Positions 30,250-40,734 are shown, counted from the first letter of the stretch. The stretch is 64,000 bases of DNA from Pseudoips prasinana (GCA_951640165.1 OX621255.1:7502001-7566000); one strand, 5' to 3'. Notes: generated by a model not told the origin, from the sequence alone. A program made the numbers and translations.

Positions 30250-30430
30250 GAAAAAAAAAATTGGGGCAGAAAGGTTCTCGAGTGGCGACCATGAATCGGA
30301 AGACGCAGCATAAAAGGTTAACTGAGGATATTGCAAGGGTCACAGGAAGCCGCTGGATGTAGGCAGCTCAAGACCGGCCGGTGGAGATCCTTGGGGGAGG
30401 CCTGTATCCATCAGTGGCTGACATGATGAT
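30250..30430 (+). mobile_element. RTE LINE 3' fragment
   Basis: It contains GGGGCAGAAAGGTTCTCGAG, GATATTGCAAGGGTCACAGG and GATCCTTGGGGGAGGCCTG, matching the 3' coding end of the RTE at 55478-56404. It carries internal deletions and stops. Confidence 0.75.
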
Positions 30431-30767
30431 AGATTATATCAATATTATTATATAGATACATTATAGAACACGCTTTGTGAAGAGGCTGTTGGCGAATTAA
30501 GCAGTTATCGTCTTTTACCATGAAGTATATCTTGAGCTGTGTAACTAACTGATGGCAAGAATATTACGATCCCATCTCTTCACATGGGGGGCATAGAAGT
30601 AATACTTACGACCCTTTCTTTCTTCCTTATGAGCTCTGATGACCTTATACGTACTTAGGACTACAATATTAACACAATACCATTATTTTGCAAAGTCAAC
30701 CTACTCTATACCTCGATTGAAGGTGCTACAATTTACCGCATTTCTTTTTTTCTTTTCAAAAGTTTTT

Positions 30768-30970
30768 CGATGTCTGTCTGTTTGTGTTTGTGTCTGTCTG
30801 CAGCATCGTAGCTCTCAAACGGACTGACTGATTTAAATGCAGTTTTTGTCATTTGAAAGCCAGTTTCCTTGCTATCCTTTTTAACTATATTTGGTTAATA
30901 TCGATCCACCAGTGTGTGATCTAGAGCTCTTTTCCAAAATTATATAATTAATAGAAAATAGTTGGAGGGA
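30768..30970 (+). repeat. dispersed family V, copy 1
   Basis: About 200 bp starting TCGATGTCTGTCTG, with GCATCGTAGCTCTCAAACGG, AAGCCAGTTTCCTTGC and GAGCTCTTTTCCAAAATTAT. It matches 55222-55440. Non-coding; class unknown. Confidence 0.65.
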
Positions 30971-31229
30971 AACAGAAAGGTTAACAGTAAAGTTGGCCTG
31001 CCATGTTGTATGTATACGTGTAGGTGGGCTTAGACTTCTCTTTGCGTATTTGGCGTTTACAGTTATAAATTTGTGGCTCTATTCTTCAAAACATCTTATT
31101 CGTTTGTGAATAGTAGAGCGGCAAGACGACCTTTGTAAAGCGAGCCTCTTCCAACCTATGGGATCGATCGATCCTGGTAATCAGTGCTTCCAAGACACAA
31201 GTACTTAAAACAATCACCCCGAGGCTGCG

Positions 31230-31810
31230 TAGCTGATAATCCACACTTAATCTAGATGGGAATCCACTAGAAGATGTCACACAGTTTAAATATCTTGAAA
31301 GTACCATACGGCATGAGCACAAGCATCGGAGATACCATCACGCATTGCAAACGCCGCTGCAACCTATGGACGGCTTAATGATCGTGCCTGAAAATCCCAT
31401 GACTTGAAGTTACAGACATAGGTTAGTGCTTTTTTTTCTTTTTTTTAGGATAACTATCAGTTACACTGAGGGTATAATAAATAACTTAAATGCTAAAAGT
31501 AACTTACAGTGGAACCAGCACCGTCGTCCACAAATTATTTTTTATAATTTTGTACGCAATTGATATCCTTTACAAGTTTAAACTGAAGTATTATGATAAA
31601 AGTGAGAATCATTATGCTATATATTAATATAAGGCTTAAGTCTTTGGGCTATAAGTCTTTCCTTGTCTTCTATATAGCGCAGAAACATGGTGCCTTTACA
31701 GACCAGACATTAAGAATCTGGACACATTTCATCCAAGGTGTCTCAGGTCGATCTTGAACATTAAGTGGCAGGACCATGTTCCCAACACGGAAGTCTTGCA
31801 TCGTTCCCAC
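31230..31810 (+). pseudogene. RTE-type LINE C-terminal coding remnant, interrupted
   Basis: 31240-31395 reads PLEDVTQFKYLESTIRHEHKH and QPMDGL. 31635-31810 reads [39 protein letters not shown] and [11 protein letters not shown], a conserved block near the C-terminus of RTE-type polyproteins. About 240 bp of unrelated AT-rich sequence separates the two parts. G to E in the YLGST motif and loss of both ends mark it as dead. Confidence 0.7.
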
Positions 31811-32157
31811 ATGTGTTAGCCCTAAAAAACAAAAACATACCCATAGGACATTCTTTCCAACGCAATAACCTTAGTTTCTTTCATAAAAACTATATTACAA
31901 GCCGTACCTAGAAAGGGTTTTATAGACGTGTCGCAAAGAAATTAAGTTTATTAAAATATCCAAGCGTTGTGTCCTTGGCGATATGAGAAAATCACGGATC
32001 TCTCGAGATATTTTTGTGTTTGGTTACACGTGGATATTTAATATTCCGGGAATCATGGCACGAGTAACGCCGTACACCTACACACACGGGACGGATAGGG
32101 CAGGGGAAATACGGTCAGAAAATAAAACACCAAAGGGGACAGTCATCTGTTTGTCTG
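31811..32157. other. unassigned sequence
   Basis: A 61-codon frame at 31983 has no recognisable motif; no repeat boundary seen. Confidence 0.3.
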
Positions 32158-32476
32158 TTTACATATAATAAAATCGTAGGAAAGTCAAAACTATACATTG
32201 AATATTTTTTTTAAATGATAGTTGGGGCGTGATCTACAATCAATATCGAAGACAAAAATACAGTTTTTAGAATTTTTGTCTGTGTGTCTGTTTGTCTGTA
32301 TGTATGTCCGGCCTAAACCCAAAAAGTACTGCATGGATTTACTTCAAATTTTGCATGAATATTACTAAGAGGTCGGGTCAACATATAGGCTACATATTAT
32401 CACGCTATCAGCTTCGGGGGAGGAGCTGTGATAATTTATAAAGTTTAACGCGGGTGAAACCGCGGGGCACAGCTAG
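32158..32476 (+). mobile_element. Helitron (TCGTAGGAAAG family)
   Basis: It contains ATAATAAAATCGTAGGAAAG, GGGGCGTGATCTACAATC, TGTATGTATGTCCGGCC and the end CGGGGCACAGCTAG (32473-32476) followed by T. The exact 5' terminus is blurred by TCTGTTTG words. Confidence 0.8.
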
Positions 32477-32728
32477 TCATGAATAGAGTTAGAATATTAT
32501 CCTGGGGTTTTTTTTTGTTTTTTCACATTCAAGTTACATTAATGGTTCTTAACATATTAAACGCCAAACGGTTAACGCAGTTTGTAGGCGACTCGCTCTT
32601 ATTCATCTGACATCTAACTTAAATGCTTATAATATTTAAGTACATATATATTTACAATTAGGGTAATTTTGTCAGGGTCCATGAATAGTCCATAAAATCT
32701 ATCAGTTTTTTTAAGACTACTATGTACT
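32477..32728. other. unassigned sequence
   Basis: No supported feature seen. Confidence 0.3.
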
Positions 32729-32882
32729 AGGGAGTTTACAAACATATAATTAACGGTCACAAAGTAAACACAGACTCAGAACAACTATTTATAGCTCAAA
32801 CAGATAATTGTCCTGAGAGGGAATAGTACCCAAGACGTGAAATTGTGAGGCGACTGTCTTAATTGCTACGCCACAGATGCAG
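32729..32882 (-). mobile_element. SINE family B
   Basis: The minus strand has CATCTGTGGCGTAGCAATTA (head), AGACAGTCGCCTCACAATTTC, GACAATTATCTG and CTGAGTCTGTGTTTAC. Confidence 0.7.
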
Positions 32883-33044
32883 TATTACGTAATATGATGT
32901 AGGGCTCGTCGGCCAGTCTCAATGGAGTCTAACCGGTTGTGTGGAACATATTATAATGTGTACTCAAACACAGAGGCATTTTCTATTCCATTACTCATGG
33001 TCCGATGGGTCCTAGTGACATGACCGTAAAGAGTTCAGGTACAG

Positions 33045-33205
33045 GACCGACGGCTTTTCGTAATCTCTGAGGCGCGGTGTTGCGTTACCGCCAACTCCAG
33101 ACTTCGGGCTGATACTAAGAAATTTTATTAGCAGAAAAATCCAAAAAACAATTTTAGGCCCAACCCGGGATTTGTACCCAGGACCTCATTATCACCCCAA
33201 GCTCG
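33045..33205 (-). mobile_element. SINE family F, degraded
   Basis: The minus strand has GGTCCTGGGTACAAATCCCGG (box B region), TTTTTGGATTTTTCTGC and CGCCTCAGAGATTACG, matching 13336-13600. Confidence 0.45.
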
Positions 33206-33248
33206 CTCTTTCTAGGACAGGGTGGCAATCGCACTTCTATTATTATTC

Positions 33249-33535
33249 ATATACAACTTGTAACATAAATAGTGGACGTAACTTAAGATATTCTATCTAC
33301 CCGTTAAACTGAAGGAACTAGCTGTGCCCCGCGGTATTACCCGCGTTAAACTTCATAAATTATAGCCTATGTGTTAATCCAGGGTGTCAACTAACTCCAT
33401 ACCAAATTTTATTAAAGCTCCAGCAGTTTAGACGTGAAACGTGGAACAAAGATACACACTCAAAAACTTTTCGCCTTTATAATATTAATGTGATTAAGCT
33501 CTTAACTTACGTCCACTATGTTAAACTTGATATAC
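33249..33535. mobile_element. short inverted-repeat element holding a Helitron
   Basis: Inverted arms of about 35 bp, sharing AGTGGACGTAA.TTAAG (33261-33286, 33501-33522), lie on both sides of a Helitron. Without the Helitron the unit would be about 110 bp. Target duplication not resolved. Confidence 0.5.
33318..33493 (-). mobile_element. short Helitron
   Basis: CTAG at 33318-33321 with GTGCCCCGCGG. The body matches 18765-18949 and the 5' end (CATTAATATTATAAAGG in reverse) is near 33493. Confidence 0.85.
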
Positions 33536-33827
33536 ATCTCAAACATTTGTATAAAATGTTCGTAATATATCAAAAAAATCTGTAGTCGACCTCGATCCCG
33601 GCAAAGGGATGTCCTGACATTTAGCCAATTTCGGCGCTTAGCAGCAGCCCGTCATATGTCCTTGACACTGCGATCGGGTGTCCTCTGAGACATTATCAAT
33701 ATTTTTTCGCTGCTTCTGCTACCCTGGTGATGGATGCGACGCGGTACGAACTGTTATATAACATAGGTGATAGCCTACCGAAACCACATCACATATTGTT
33801 ATTATTGGCACCTCCACTTTATAGAAT
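33536..33827. other. unassigned sequence
   Basis: No supported feature seen. Confidence 0.3.
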
Positions 33828-34262
33828 GCACGTGTGGCGCAGCGGCTACGACATTCGCCGCTTAGTGTCGCGGGTTCGAGTCCCGCGCCGGACAACTATT
33901 TTGTTTGACGGTCACCGTAGCCGAGTTGGTAGTGCTCCTGCCTACGAAGCTGGTGGTCCTGGGTTCGAATCTCGGTAAGTACAAATATTTGTTTCTGAGT
34001 CATGGATGTTTTCAATATAAGTCTATCTATTTATATAAGTATGTATATCGTCGCCTGCATGGTACCCATAGTAAAAGCTTTGCTTAGTTTGGGGCTAGGA
34101 TGATCTGTGGGATATTGTCCCTAGATATTATTATTATTATTTGTGTGACCCATAAATAGTTGTTCTGAGTCTGGATGTAATTTGTGTTCGTCTATTATAT
34201 GCTTGTAAACTACCCCGCGACACAGGAATAATATTCCCTAATGCGGGCGTTGTCTTTTAAAA
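33828..34262 (+). mobile_element. SINE family B, interrupted by SINE A
   Basis: An excellent tRNA-like head, CACGTGTGGCGCAGCGGCTA (box A) and GGGTTCGAGTCCCGCGCC (box B), runs into GACAACTATTTTG. It resumes at about 34140 with TGTGTGACCCATAAATAG, TTCTGAGTCTGGATG, and ends AATGCGGGCGTTGTC plus an A-run. SINE A sits in between. Confidence 0.9.
33909..34139 (+). mobile_element. SINE family A inserted in SINE B
   Basis: Head CGGTCACCGTAGCCGAGTTGG (box A) and GGGTTCGAATCTCGG (box B), 3' domain TACCCATAGTAAAAGC...GGGGCTAGGATGATC, and a (ATT)n tail. A target duplication of about 10 bp, TTTGTTTGAC / TTTGTGTGAC, flanks it. Confidence 0.9.
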
Positions 34263-34518
34263 TTAAAAAAAAAAACTAAAATCATTAGAATACACTCCAA
34301 GTAATGATTTGTATTTGCGTTTACATTTAAGCTAGGAAGCTTTCACTGCTGCACCGGGCAAAACAGGCGAGCTAGGGATCAAACCATCTTGCAATTAAAA
34401 AGTACAGATACGAAAATGAGGGCTGCTCGGCAGATTGAAAGCGACACAATATTAAAATATTGTGGCCATGGGTGTGTGAGTCACACTACGTAACCGCATT
34501 TCATTAGGGCTTATTGGA
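34263..34518. other. unassigned sequence
   Basis: No supported feature seen. Confidence 0.3.
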
Positions 34519-34558
34519 CGATTCGCACGAATTGATCGCGCACGAAACGTGCGAATCG
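34519..34558. repeat. 11-bp perfect hairpin
   Basis: CGATTCGCACG / CGTGCGAATCG around an 18-nt loop. GCGATTCGCACGAA recurs once at about 34590, so the sequence may be part of a small unclassified repeat. Confidence 0.8.
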
Positions 34559-34724
34559 ACTCTCTCAAATAATATTATTTTTGCTGTAGGCGATTCGCAC
34601 GAAGTTAATTTATTGGTGTGAGAATCGACCTCAAATCGACACCTACAAAAATATGTAGTAGGCTATTGGCACACAAATTGTTTTATATGAAATGCAGTTA
34701 AATTAAAGTACACTTGAGTACAGA

Positions 34725-35405
34725 AGTAATAAAGGTAAAATGTGTTTTTCATCACCCCATCTCGGAAATAGTATCTTTGCTCATGGATACCTGAGTGGAA
34801 AAGTCGTTTTTATCCTATAAAGGGTAAATTTGAATTTAGAACATCGTGTGCACTAAGTTTGTGAATGCAAAATATCAATAAACCTATTTACTTCTACCTC
34901 TATGGTGCCGAATTTATCATACAACTTTTTTAATTTATTAAAAACTAAGACTCGGAACGTTTTTGGATTACATTTGTTAATTAGTGTGCGCAAAAGTACT
35001 GTTCTTTTACATTCAAACTGTAGCAACGTTACCTATATTTTTCTTAATTATACCTAAGTATTAGTTATAATTTAAAGATTGTACTGTAATACTAACATAT
35101 CATAATATTATTAATATTATATATATTAATATTAATACCTAAACTGAAATAAAAGTAATTATAATAAGATTTTTTTAGCATTTAGTCATTTCCTCGCTGA
35201 GGTGTATGAAAAGTTACGTGTTGCACTCTAGTGCAAAAAATTTTCACCTTGTGCTCTTGTGATTACCTCCCTAATGCTCAGAATTCTAATTTTTGAATCA
35301 CTTGCTGCGCTCATGATTCAATTTTAGAATCCTTCGCTTGCTCGGTTATCAAAATTGAGCACGCGGTTCAAAATCAACTTTGCACTCTTGTATAACAAAT
35401 AACTA
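34725..35405 (+). repeat. dispersed family Y, copy 1
   Basis: About 680 bp sharing TTCATCACCCCATCTCGGAA, CTACCTCTATGGTGCCG, AATTGAGCACGCGGTT and TTTGCACTCTTGTATAACAA with 44945-45530, same orientation. AT-rich, with no open frame shared between copies. Class unknown. Confidence 0.7.
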
Positions 35406-36159
35406 TTTATCTCCGCATGTACGTCATGGTTAAAATTCGAACGGGAAAACTTGAATTTCATAGCCATTTTAGTGTTAAATAGTGACGTTGGAGTACTGAC
35501 ACTTACACAATCTAAACTCACCGTCGTGTCGTCACTTCCCGGCATTCTTTTATTTACATGGAGTATGTTACATACCCGGAGGGTCTCTAAATGGGTATCC
35601 TCATTACTGCACATTCTTTGATGTCAACTGGACTTGATTACCCTCTGAGGAATTAATGAAAGGGGTATTATTGTGAATCTGTTTGGGTTCTGTAGGGTTT
35701 TATTGTTTTGAAACTGCTGCTAGTGGCTGTGGTTTGTAATGATGGGTTGATATGAATATTCAACCTTATAGATTTAAATTCTAAGTAGGTAAACGAAACT
35801 ATTTGTATAAACTAGGGGAGCAATATTAAAATCGCTTTTATTGAAATTGTTTCGGTGTAACGATTGTGTTACTTTATATAACGGGTAAACAATTTAAATA
35901 GTATGTATTTATTGTCATGTATTAATTTTTAGTTAGTAGATTTGAATACGTGTTTGTCCCTGTAGAAATGTATAAAGTATTGATATGATACATACTATTG
36001 ATCCGCCAGGCTGCACACGGTTCGATAGGTAGAATGATAAATCAATAATATTAACAAAGAGTACTAAAGGCCAGATTAGATGGACTCTAAACTGTCGACC
36101 ATGTATGAAGAATATAATAACTGTAAACGAGGCAAAAGAGGCGTGCAAAGATCGTGATT
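35406..36159. other. unassigned AT-rich sequence
   Basis: No supported feature seen; a 96-codon frame at 35324-35614 (minus) has no recognisable motif and partly overlaps family Y. Confidence 0.3.
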
Positions 36160-36315
36160 TTTTTTTATATAATAGGTTAGGAAACGAGCAAGTGGGTCAC
36201 CTGATGGTAAGTGATCACCGCCGCCCATGGACACTCGCAACACCTGAGGAGCTGCAAGTGTGTTGCCGGCCTTTAAGAAAAGAATAGGCTCGCTTCTTGA
36301 AGGTTGCCATGCCAT
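36160..36315 (+). repeat. lepidopteran dispersed repeat (CCTGATGGTAAGTGATCACC type)
   Basis: It contains AGCAAGTGGGTCACCTGATGG, TAAGTGATCACCGCCGCCCA and GTGTTGCCGGCCTTTAAG, words I know from an abundant lepidopteran repeat. Single copy in this window, so its limits are uncertain. Confidence 0.5.
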
Positions 36316-36395
36316 TTCATGATAAATAGAAATCTGTTGTCTCTGCCTATCCATCTGGGAAACAGGCGTGAGTCTATGTATGTATTAACAAAAAA

Positions 36396-36655
36396 ACTTG
36401 AGAGGTGTCAAGGGACACCCGGATGGAACGAAGTTATTTCTTATTATTTATTATGTACAAAAAACTTGTATACACTCAACAAAAATAATCGTCGCGACAC
36501 CACACTGTTCAAGGCTTGCTTTCTATAAGAGAGAGAGAGAGAGAGAGATAGAGAAACATGCGCACGCCGCACAGCTGCAAAAAGTGTCGTGACTTTTTGT
36601 AAGAATTTTTTCCTTCTAGCCCCCCTTTCACAACGTGCGATATACTTCGTTCCAA
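36396..36655 (+). mobile_element. dispersed family Q, copy 2
   Basis: It starts ACTTGAGAGGTGTCAAGGG with a GA-repeat core, and ends ATACTTCGTTCC. A deletion of about 20 bp lies between CACTGTTCAA and GGCTTGC relative to copy 1. Confidence 0.75.
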
Positions 36656-36806
36656 AAAATGTGGGTAATGAGTACTATCGACAAATAAATTGCTTTCGCA
36701 GTGCTAATTAATTACTTTTATAGGCAATCTTTTATAGCGTCGCTTACATTATTGTAGTTTATGTATGGAGCTCTAGTTTTCTGGATATAATTAATGAATA
36801 GACTGG

Positions 36807-36985
36807 CCTGTTAGTTTGGTGGTTAGTGGCCTAGATTGTTAAGCCAGAGGTCTTGGTTTGGATCCCAGGATACATGTTTGTGTGATGAGCACGGTTATTT
36901 GTTCCGTGCCTGGGTGTAATTTATAGTGATACTGTAATTTCAAGTTCGTCTTTAAAATTTCCTCTAATCCTGGCACATCCTGAGA
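36807..36985 (+). mobile_element. SINE family D, 5' part
   Basis: The head GGCCTGTTAGTTTGGTGGTTA with CTTGGTTTGGATCCCAGG (box B region) is followed by TGTGTGATGAGCACGG and TGCCTGGGTGTAATTTATAG. The 3' domain is missing. Confidence 0.65.
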
Positions 36986-36999
36986 TATAACATCCTGGG

Positions 37000-37410
37000 G
37001 CATTTCCTGGGACAATATTCACACACGGCCATCTGATCCCCAACTAAGCAGAGCTTGTACTATGGAAACCAGATAACCGAAACATATACTACTTTTCTTT
37101 TGTAAATTCATATTTATATACATAGACTAGCTGTGCCCCGCGGTGTTACCCGCGTTAAATTTTATAATTTTTTTTTTGCTATAAATCTCACGGAGCCCAA
37201 GACCTTTCCAACAAATGCAAAACCGTGGAAATCGGTTCGTGCGTTCTGGAGTTATAGCGTCAGGAAGGAAAACCCGACTTATTTTTATATAGTATATAAT
37301 GACACCAGACATAGGGCAAACAGACATGTTCTTGCAAAAAAAATATCTGTCCTGGGTGGGACTCGAACTCACGACCGGCGTGAAAGGCAAGTATCTACCA
37401 ACCACGCCAA
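37000..37410 (-). mobile_element. SINE family C, interrupted by a Helitron
   Basis: The 3' domain (37000-37126) and the head with GGACTCGAACTCACGACC (box B, reverse) and CCAACCACGCCAAC (37299-37410) belong to one SINE C on the minus strand. The Helitron lies between TATATACATAGA and TAATGACACCAGAC. Confidence 0.85.
37127..37298 (-). mobile_element. short Helitron inserted in SINE C
   Basis: CTAG at 37127-37130 with CTGTGCCCCGCGG. The interior AATCGGTTCGTGCGTTCTGG and the 5' end TATATAAAAATAAGTCGGG match 10979-11149. Confidence 0.85.
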
Positions 37411-37443
37411 CCAGCTGTCGAATCTAAGACTGACCTTACATTA

Positions 37444-37632
37444 TCCTACTAATATTATAAATGCGAAAGTTTGTGAGTATGGATGGATGTATGGATGTTT
37501 GTTACTCTTTCACGGAAAAACTACTGAAGGGATTTTGATAAAACTTTGTAGTAATACAGGTTATATAACTGAATAACACATAGACTATAATTTATAACGC
37601 ATAACGTGAGTAAAACCGCGGGGCACAGCTAG
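37444..37632 (+). mobile_element. short Helitron, complete, 189 bp
   Basis: It starts TCCTACTAATATTATAAATG after A and ends CGCGGGGCACAGCTAG before T, with GTTTGTTACTCTTTCACGG inside. The ends are canonical. Confidence 0.92.
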
Positions 37633-37972
37633 TTTTGTCATAAAGTCACGAGCTACACTAGTACGTAGGGTAGTCATCTACGTACTTCAACCTCTATATC
37701 ATGATAAACATAAATCTACTGGTCTCCTATATTTCAATTACTTATCTAGCAACTAAACCACAAATTGTTCCTTAAGACACGACTTAATTAAACTTCAGTA
37801 TAGCAGTAACTAGAACTATCTACGTGATTGGACTAACGATAGCTTGTTCTAACACAGGAGTTTCGATGTACTTTTGGTGCGATAAAGCTTATAAAAAAAT
37901 TTCTACCAATGACAATTCTCAGTGGCAATTCGGAAGCCGGAACTTTTGCGGTGTTATGCGTCCGGAGTACGA
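37633..37972. other. unassigned sequence
   Basis: No supported feature seen. Confidence 0.3.
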
Positions 37973-38018
37973 CCGGTAGTTTTACGCCTTAACAGCGGCT
38001 AAGGCGTAAAAATACCGG
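37973..38018. repeat. 19-bp palindrome beside the mariner insertion
   Basis: CCGGTAGTTTTACGCCTTA (37973-37991) pairs with 38000-38018 at 18 of 19 positions with an 8-nt loop. It ends 8 bp before the TA target of mariner copy 2. Confidence 0.93.
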
Positions 38019-38028
38019 CTTTATAATA

Positions 38029-39310
38029 GGTCTTTACCTATGAAATTGCCGTTTTGTATGAAAAAATTTAAACGAATTTTTTTCATGAATTTTTTTATTT
38101 GTATTAATCGAAGTAATCACCCATGCAATCAATGCATCTTTGCCATCGCAGTGGCAGTTTATTGATGCCCTTCTTAAAGAAATCAGCTGGACGGGAGGCA
38201 ACAAATTCTTCAAAGGCATTTTGTACTGCCTCTCGGGTATTGAATTTTTTTCCCGCCAAGAAGTTATCCAAATTCTGGAAAAAGTAGTAGTCTGTAGGCG
38301 CAAGGTCTGGTGAGTAGGGCGGATGACGGAGAGCTTCCAACCCCAGTTCTTGCAACTTGGAGACCGTCTGCTGTGCAGTATGAGGTCGCGCGTTGTCGTG
38401 CAGGAGCAGCGGAGACGAGCGATTGACCAATGCTGGTTGGAGATGCGCCAGCTTCTCCATCATTGTGCTCAGTTCTTCACAGTACACATCTGCAGTAATG
38501 CTCACCCCGTTTGGTAAGAAGCTGTGATGAATCACACCGGCGCTAGACCACCAAACAGTGACCATCACTTTTCTAGGGGTAAGTTTTCGTTTAGGGCATT
38601 GTTTAGGTGCTGAACCAGGATCCAACCAACTTGCTGAGCGCTTGCGGTTATCAAACAGAATCCATTTTTCATCGCAGGTAACAATGCGGTTCAAAATTCC
38701 TTCATTTGTGTGTCTGTTGAGCAGTGCAAGGCACGTCTCGACGCGTACTTCGCGCTGGCGATCATTGAGTTCGTGGGGCACCCATTTGTCAAGCTTTTTT
38801 ACCTTGCCAATTTGACGCAAATGGACCAATATTGTTTTGACGCTAACGTCGAAAGCTGCTGCTAATTCAGCCGTAGATTGTGTATCATCAGCTTCCACAA
38901 CCGCCTTTAATTCGTCATTGTCGACCAAAGTCTTCGGACGACCGCGAGGTTCATTTTTCAGGTCGAAATTTCCAGAACGGAAGCGAGCAAACCAATAACA
39001 GGTGGTGCGTTGGTTTGTAGTGTTAGCTCCGTAAACGTCGTTGATGTTGCGTGCCGCTTGTGCCGCGTTGCTGCCACGACGGTACTCATATTCCATAATT
39101 ACTCGAATTTTTAACGTATCCATGATGACGAAAAAGATTGAAATGCGATGAAAATGTAACACTAATCAATAAAGAAATGACTACTTTTGGAAAAAAGAAT
39201 CCATGTTTTTAAAATAAAATTAATTTGAAATTAGAATTCTTAGCCAAACAAAAATTATTTTGATTTGAAATGGCCAGTACTGCAGAACGGCAATTTCATA
39301 GGTAAAGACC
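38029..39310 (-). mobile_element. mariner element copy 2, complete, 1282 bp
   Basis: Inverted ends GGTCTTTACCTATGAAATTG and its complement lie just inside TA duplications (38027-38028, 39311-39312). Length, ends, TA target and an intact transposase are all those of a full mariner. It differs from copy 1 by one base over the shared 1228 bp, at 38988. Confidence 0.97.
38104..39123 (-). CDS. mariner transposase, DD34D, intact
   Basis: This is the same protein as at 22-1041, with the start chosen at the MDTLKIRV methionine for the same reason (339 residues). Catalytic Asp164, Asp256 and Asp291 (352-residue numbering) and the WVPHEL linker are all present. Residue 59 is Ala (GCT) where copy 1 has Thr (ACT). 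Both inverted ends of its element are present, so this locus has everything a mariner needs in cis and trans. Its promoter is not identifiable. Confidence 0.96.
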   Translation of the reverse strand: MDTLKIRVIMEYEYRRGSNAAQAARNINDVYGANTTNQRTTCYWFARFRSGNFDLKNEPRGRPKTLVDNDELKAVVEADDTQSTAELAAAFDVSVKTILVHLRQIGKVKKLDKWVPHELNDRQREVRVETCLALLNRHTNEGILNRIVTCDEKWILFDNRKRSASWLDPGSAPKQCPKRKLTPRKVMVTVWWSSAGVIHHSFLPNGVSITADVYCEELSTMMEKLAHLQPALVNRSSPLLLHDNARPHTAQQTVSKLQELGLEALRHPPYSPDLAPTDYYFFQNLDNFLAGKKFNTREAVQNAFEEFVASRPADFFKKGINKLPLRWQRCIDCMGDYFD

Positions 39311-39361
39311 TAATATATTATATTGGCTTTACATAACGGTTAAAGTTAATGTAAAATTTGG

Positions 39362-39440
39362 GATTGAGACCCGTGTCCACAGTATATTAAAATGTGTACA
39401 AATCGCGAAAGTTTAAAAACATTAATGTAAAAGTAGTTTA
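39362..39440 (+). repeat. fragment of the 21.8-kb foldback family
   Basis: GATTGAGACCCGTGTCCACAG followed by AATCGCGAAAGTTT is the reverse complement of about 21785-21862. Only one arm is present. Confidence 0.7.
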
Positions 39441-39799
39441 GTGAATATTGAAATAATGATATTTGTAACGATAGTTAGAAAGTTATAGATGATAGTTAAA
39501 TGGAGTCTTTGGGGACTGCCATAGGAAGTGTAACGTGACGATGACCCGTGTTTCACGCTTTTTGTTCAACCAAAAACTACACATAAATACACAGTATACA
39601 TACATATAGCTCATGGTAAGCGTGACGTAACTATGACGTGAATTTGATTTTTGTTTAACCAAAATCAAACTTTTGCCCATCACGCCTATAGAAGTGTTCA
39701 CTTAAACAGGTGTAAACTAGATTATAATAAATTTATAATTTTTAATAAAATCCAGTTTACTAAAGTCATACCATGAAAATTTGTATTTATATTTATTTA
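39441..39799. other. unassigned sequence
   Basis: No supported feature seen. Confidence 0.3.
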
Positions 39800-40114
39800 C
39801 TAGCTGTGCCCGCGACTTCGTCCGCGTGTTAATTAGTTTATATCGTTTTTATTTTTGTTTTTTAGTAAAATAAAAGACTTTTTCTAAAATAAAAGTAGCC
39901 TAAGTTACTCCTTATTACATAAGCTACCAGCCAATAAAAATCCCGTCAAAATCGGTCCAGCCGTTTCAGAGATTAGCTGGAACAAACAGACAGACAAAAA
40001 TAGTAAAAAAAAATATTTTGGTGTATGTACCGTATATATATTCATATGTATGTAGTAAAAACCGGTTATTTCAATATTACAAACAGACATACCAATTTTA
40101 TTTATTTGTATAGA
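39800..40114 (-). mobile_element. Helitron (GACTTCGTCCGCG family)
   Basis: On the minus strand the 3' end is CGCGGGCACAGCTAG (CTAG 39800-39803) and the 5' end is TCTATACAAATAAATAAAAT at 40114. The interior has CAAAATCGGTCCAGCCGTTTC, a family I know to be common in Lepidoptera. Confidence 0.9.
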
Positions 40115-40444
40115 TTTATTTAGGGATCGTCAACGTTACATACACTCATGCAGTTATAAGACACGTACATACTTAAAAATAATACAATTGATAATATAAT
40201 AATATATTTGAATGGTGTGATCTAATACATGGTGATGGGATAGACTCAGACAAATTGTAAAGAAACCAGATCATCGAGGCTAAATGTATTATATCATATT
40301 GTATGGGTTTTGATTTATTCAAGAGTGCTACGACCAATTGTTTGTACTTCCACTGCATTTAATTTGATTAAAGAGTATATAATTTAAGATAAATGGATTG
40401 TTAATGATATAAAATATATCCATATATTTATCATTTTATTATCA
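40115..40444. other. unassigned AT-rich sequence
   Basis: No supported feature seen. Confidence 0.3.
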
Positions 40445-40650
40445 GCTGAAATTTCGATAATCAAACCTAAACATAATCTCCTTGACAATAACTTAATATA
40501 AGCTAGCTAAATAACATTACTATTATAAAATATTTTTTAGAAATGTTTTAACAATCCGTGTACATAAATATCTATAATATGTAACTAGAAATATTATGTA
40601 TATCTACTTAACGATATTACTACAAACATGTTCTGACTATTTACACACAA
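40445..40650 (+). mobile_element. dispersed family R, 3' shortened
   Basis: It contains AACATAATCTCCTTGACAAT, GCTAGCTAAATAACATTAC and ACATGTTCTGACTATTTACA. The terminal AAGCG...GAATAAAAACC is lost. Confidence 0.65.
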
Positions 40651-40734
40651 AAAAAACAGAAGTCAATTGCCACCCCAATGGATTTATTTATAATTATTGG
40701 AATTTTCTTTATTATTATTATTATTATTGGAAGA

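Noticed and set aside
33828..33900. Good tRNA-like cloverleaf-type sequence with box A and box B
   Set aside because: It runs directly into a SINE body with related copies elsewhere, so it is a SINE head and not a functional tRNA gene.
37133..37576. 147-codon plus-strand frame as a gene
   Set aside because: It runs across a Helitron, a SINE head and a second Helitron; the GGTRTHD-like reading is the box B region of a SINE in another frame.
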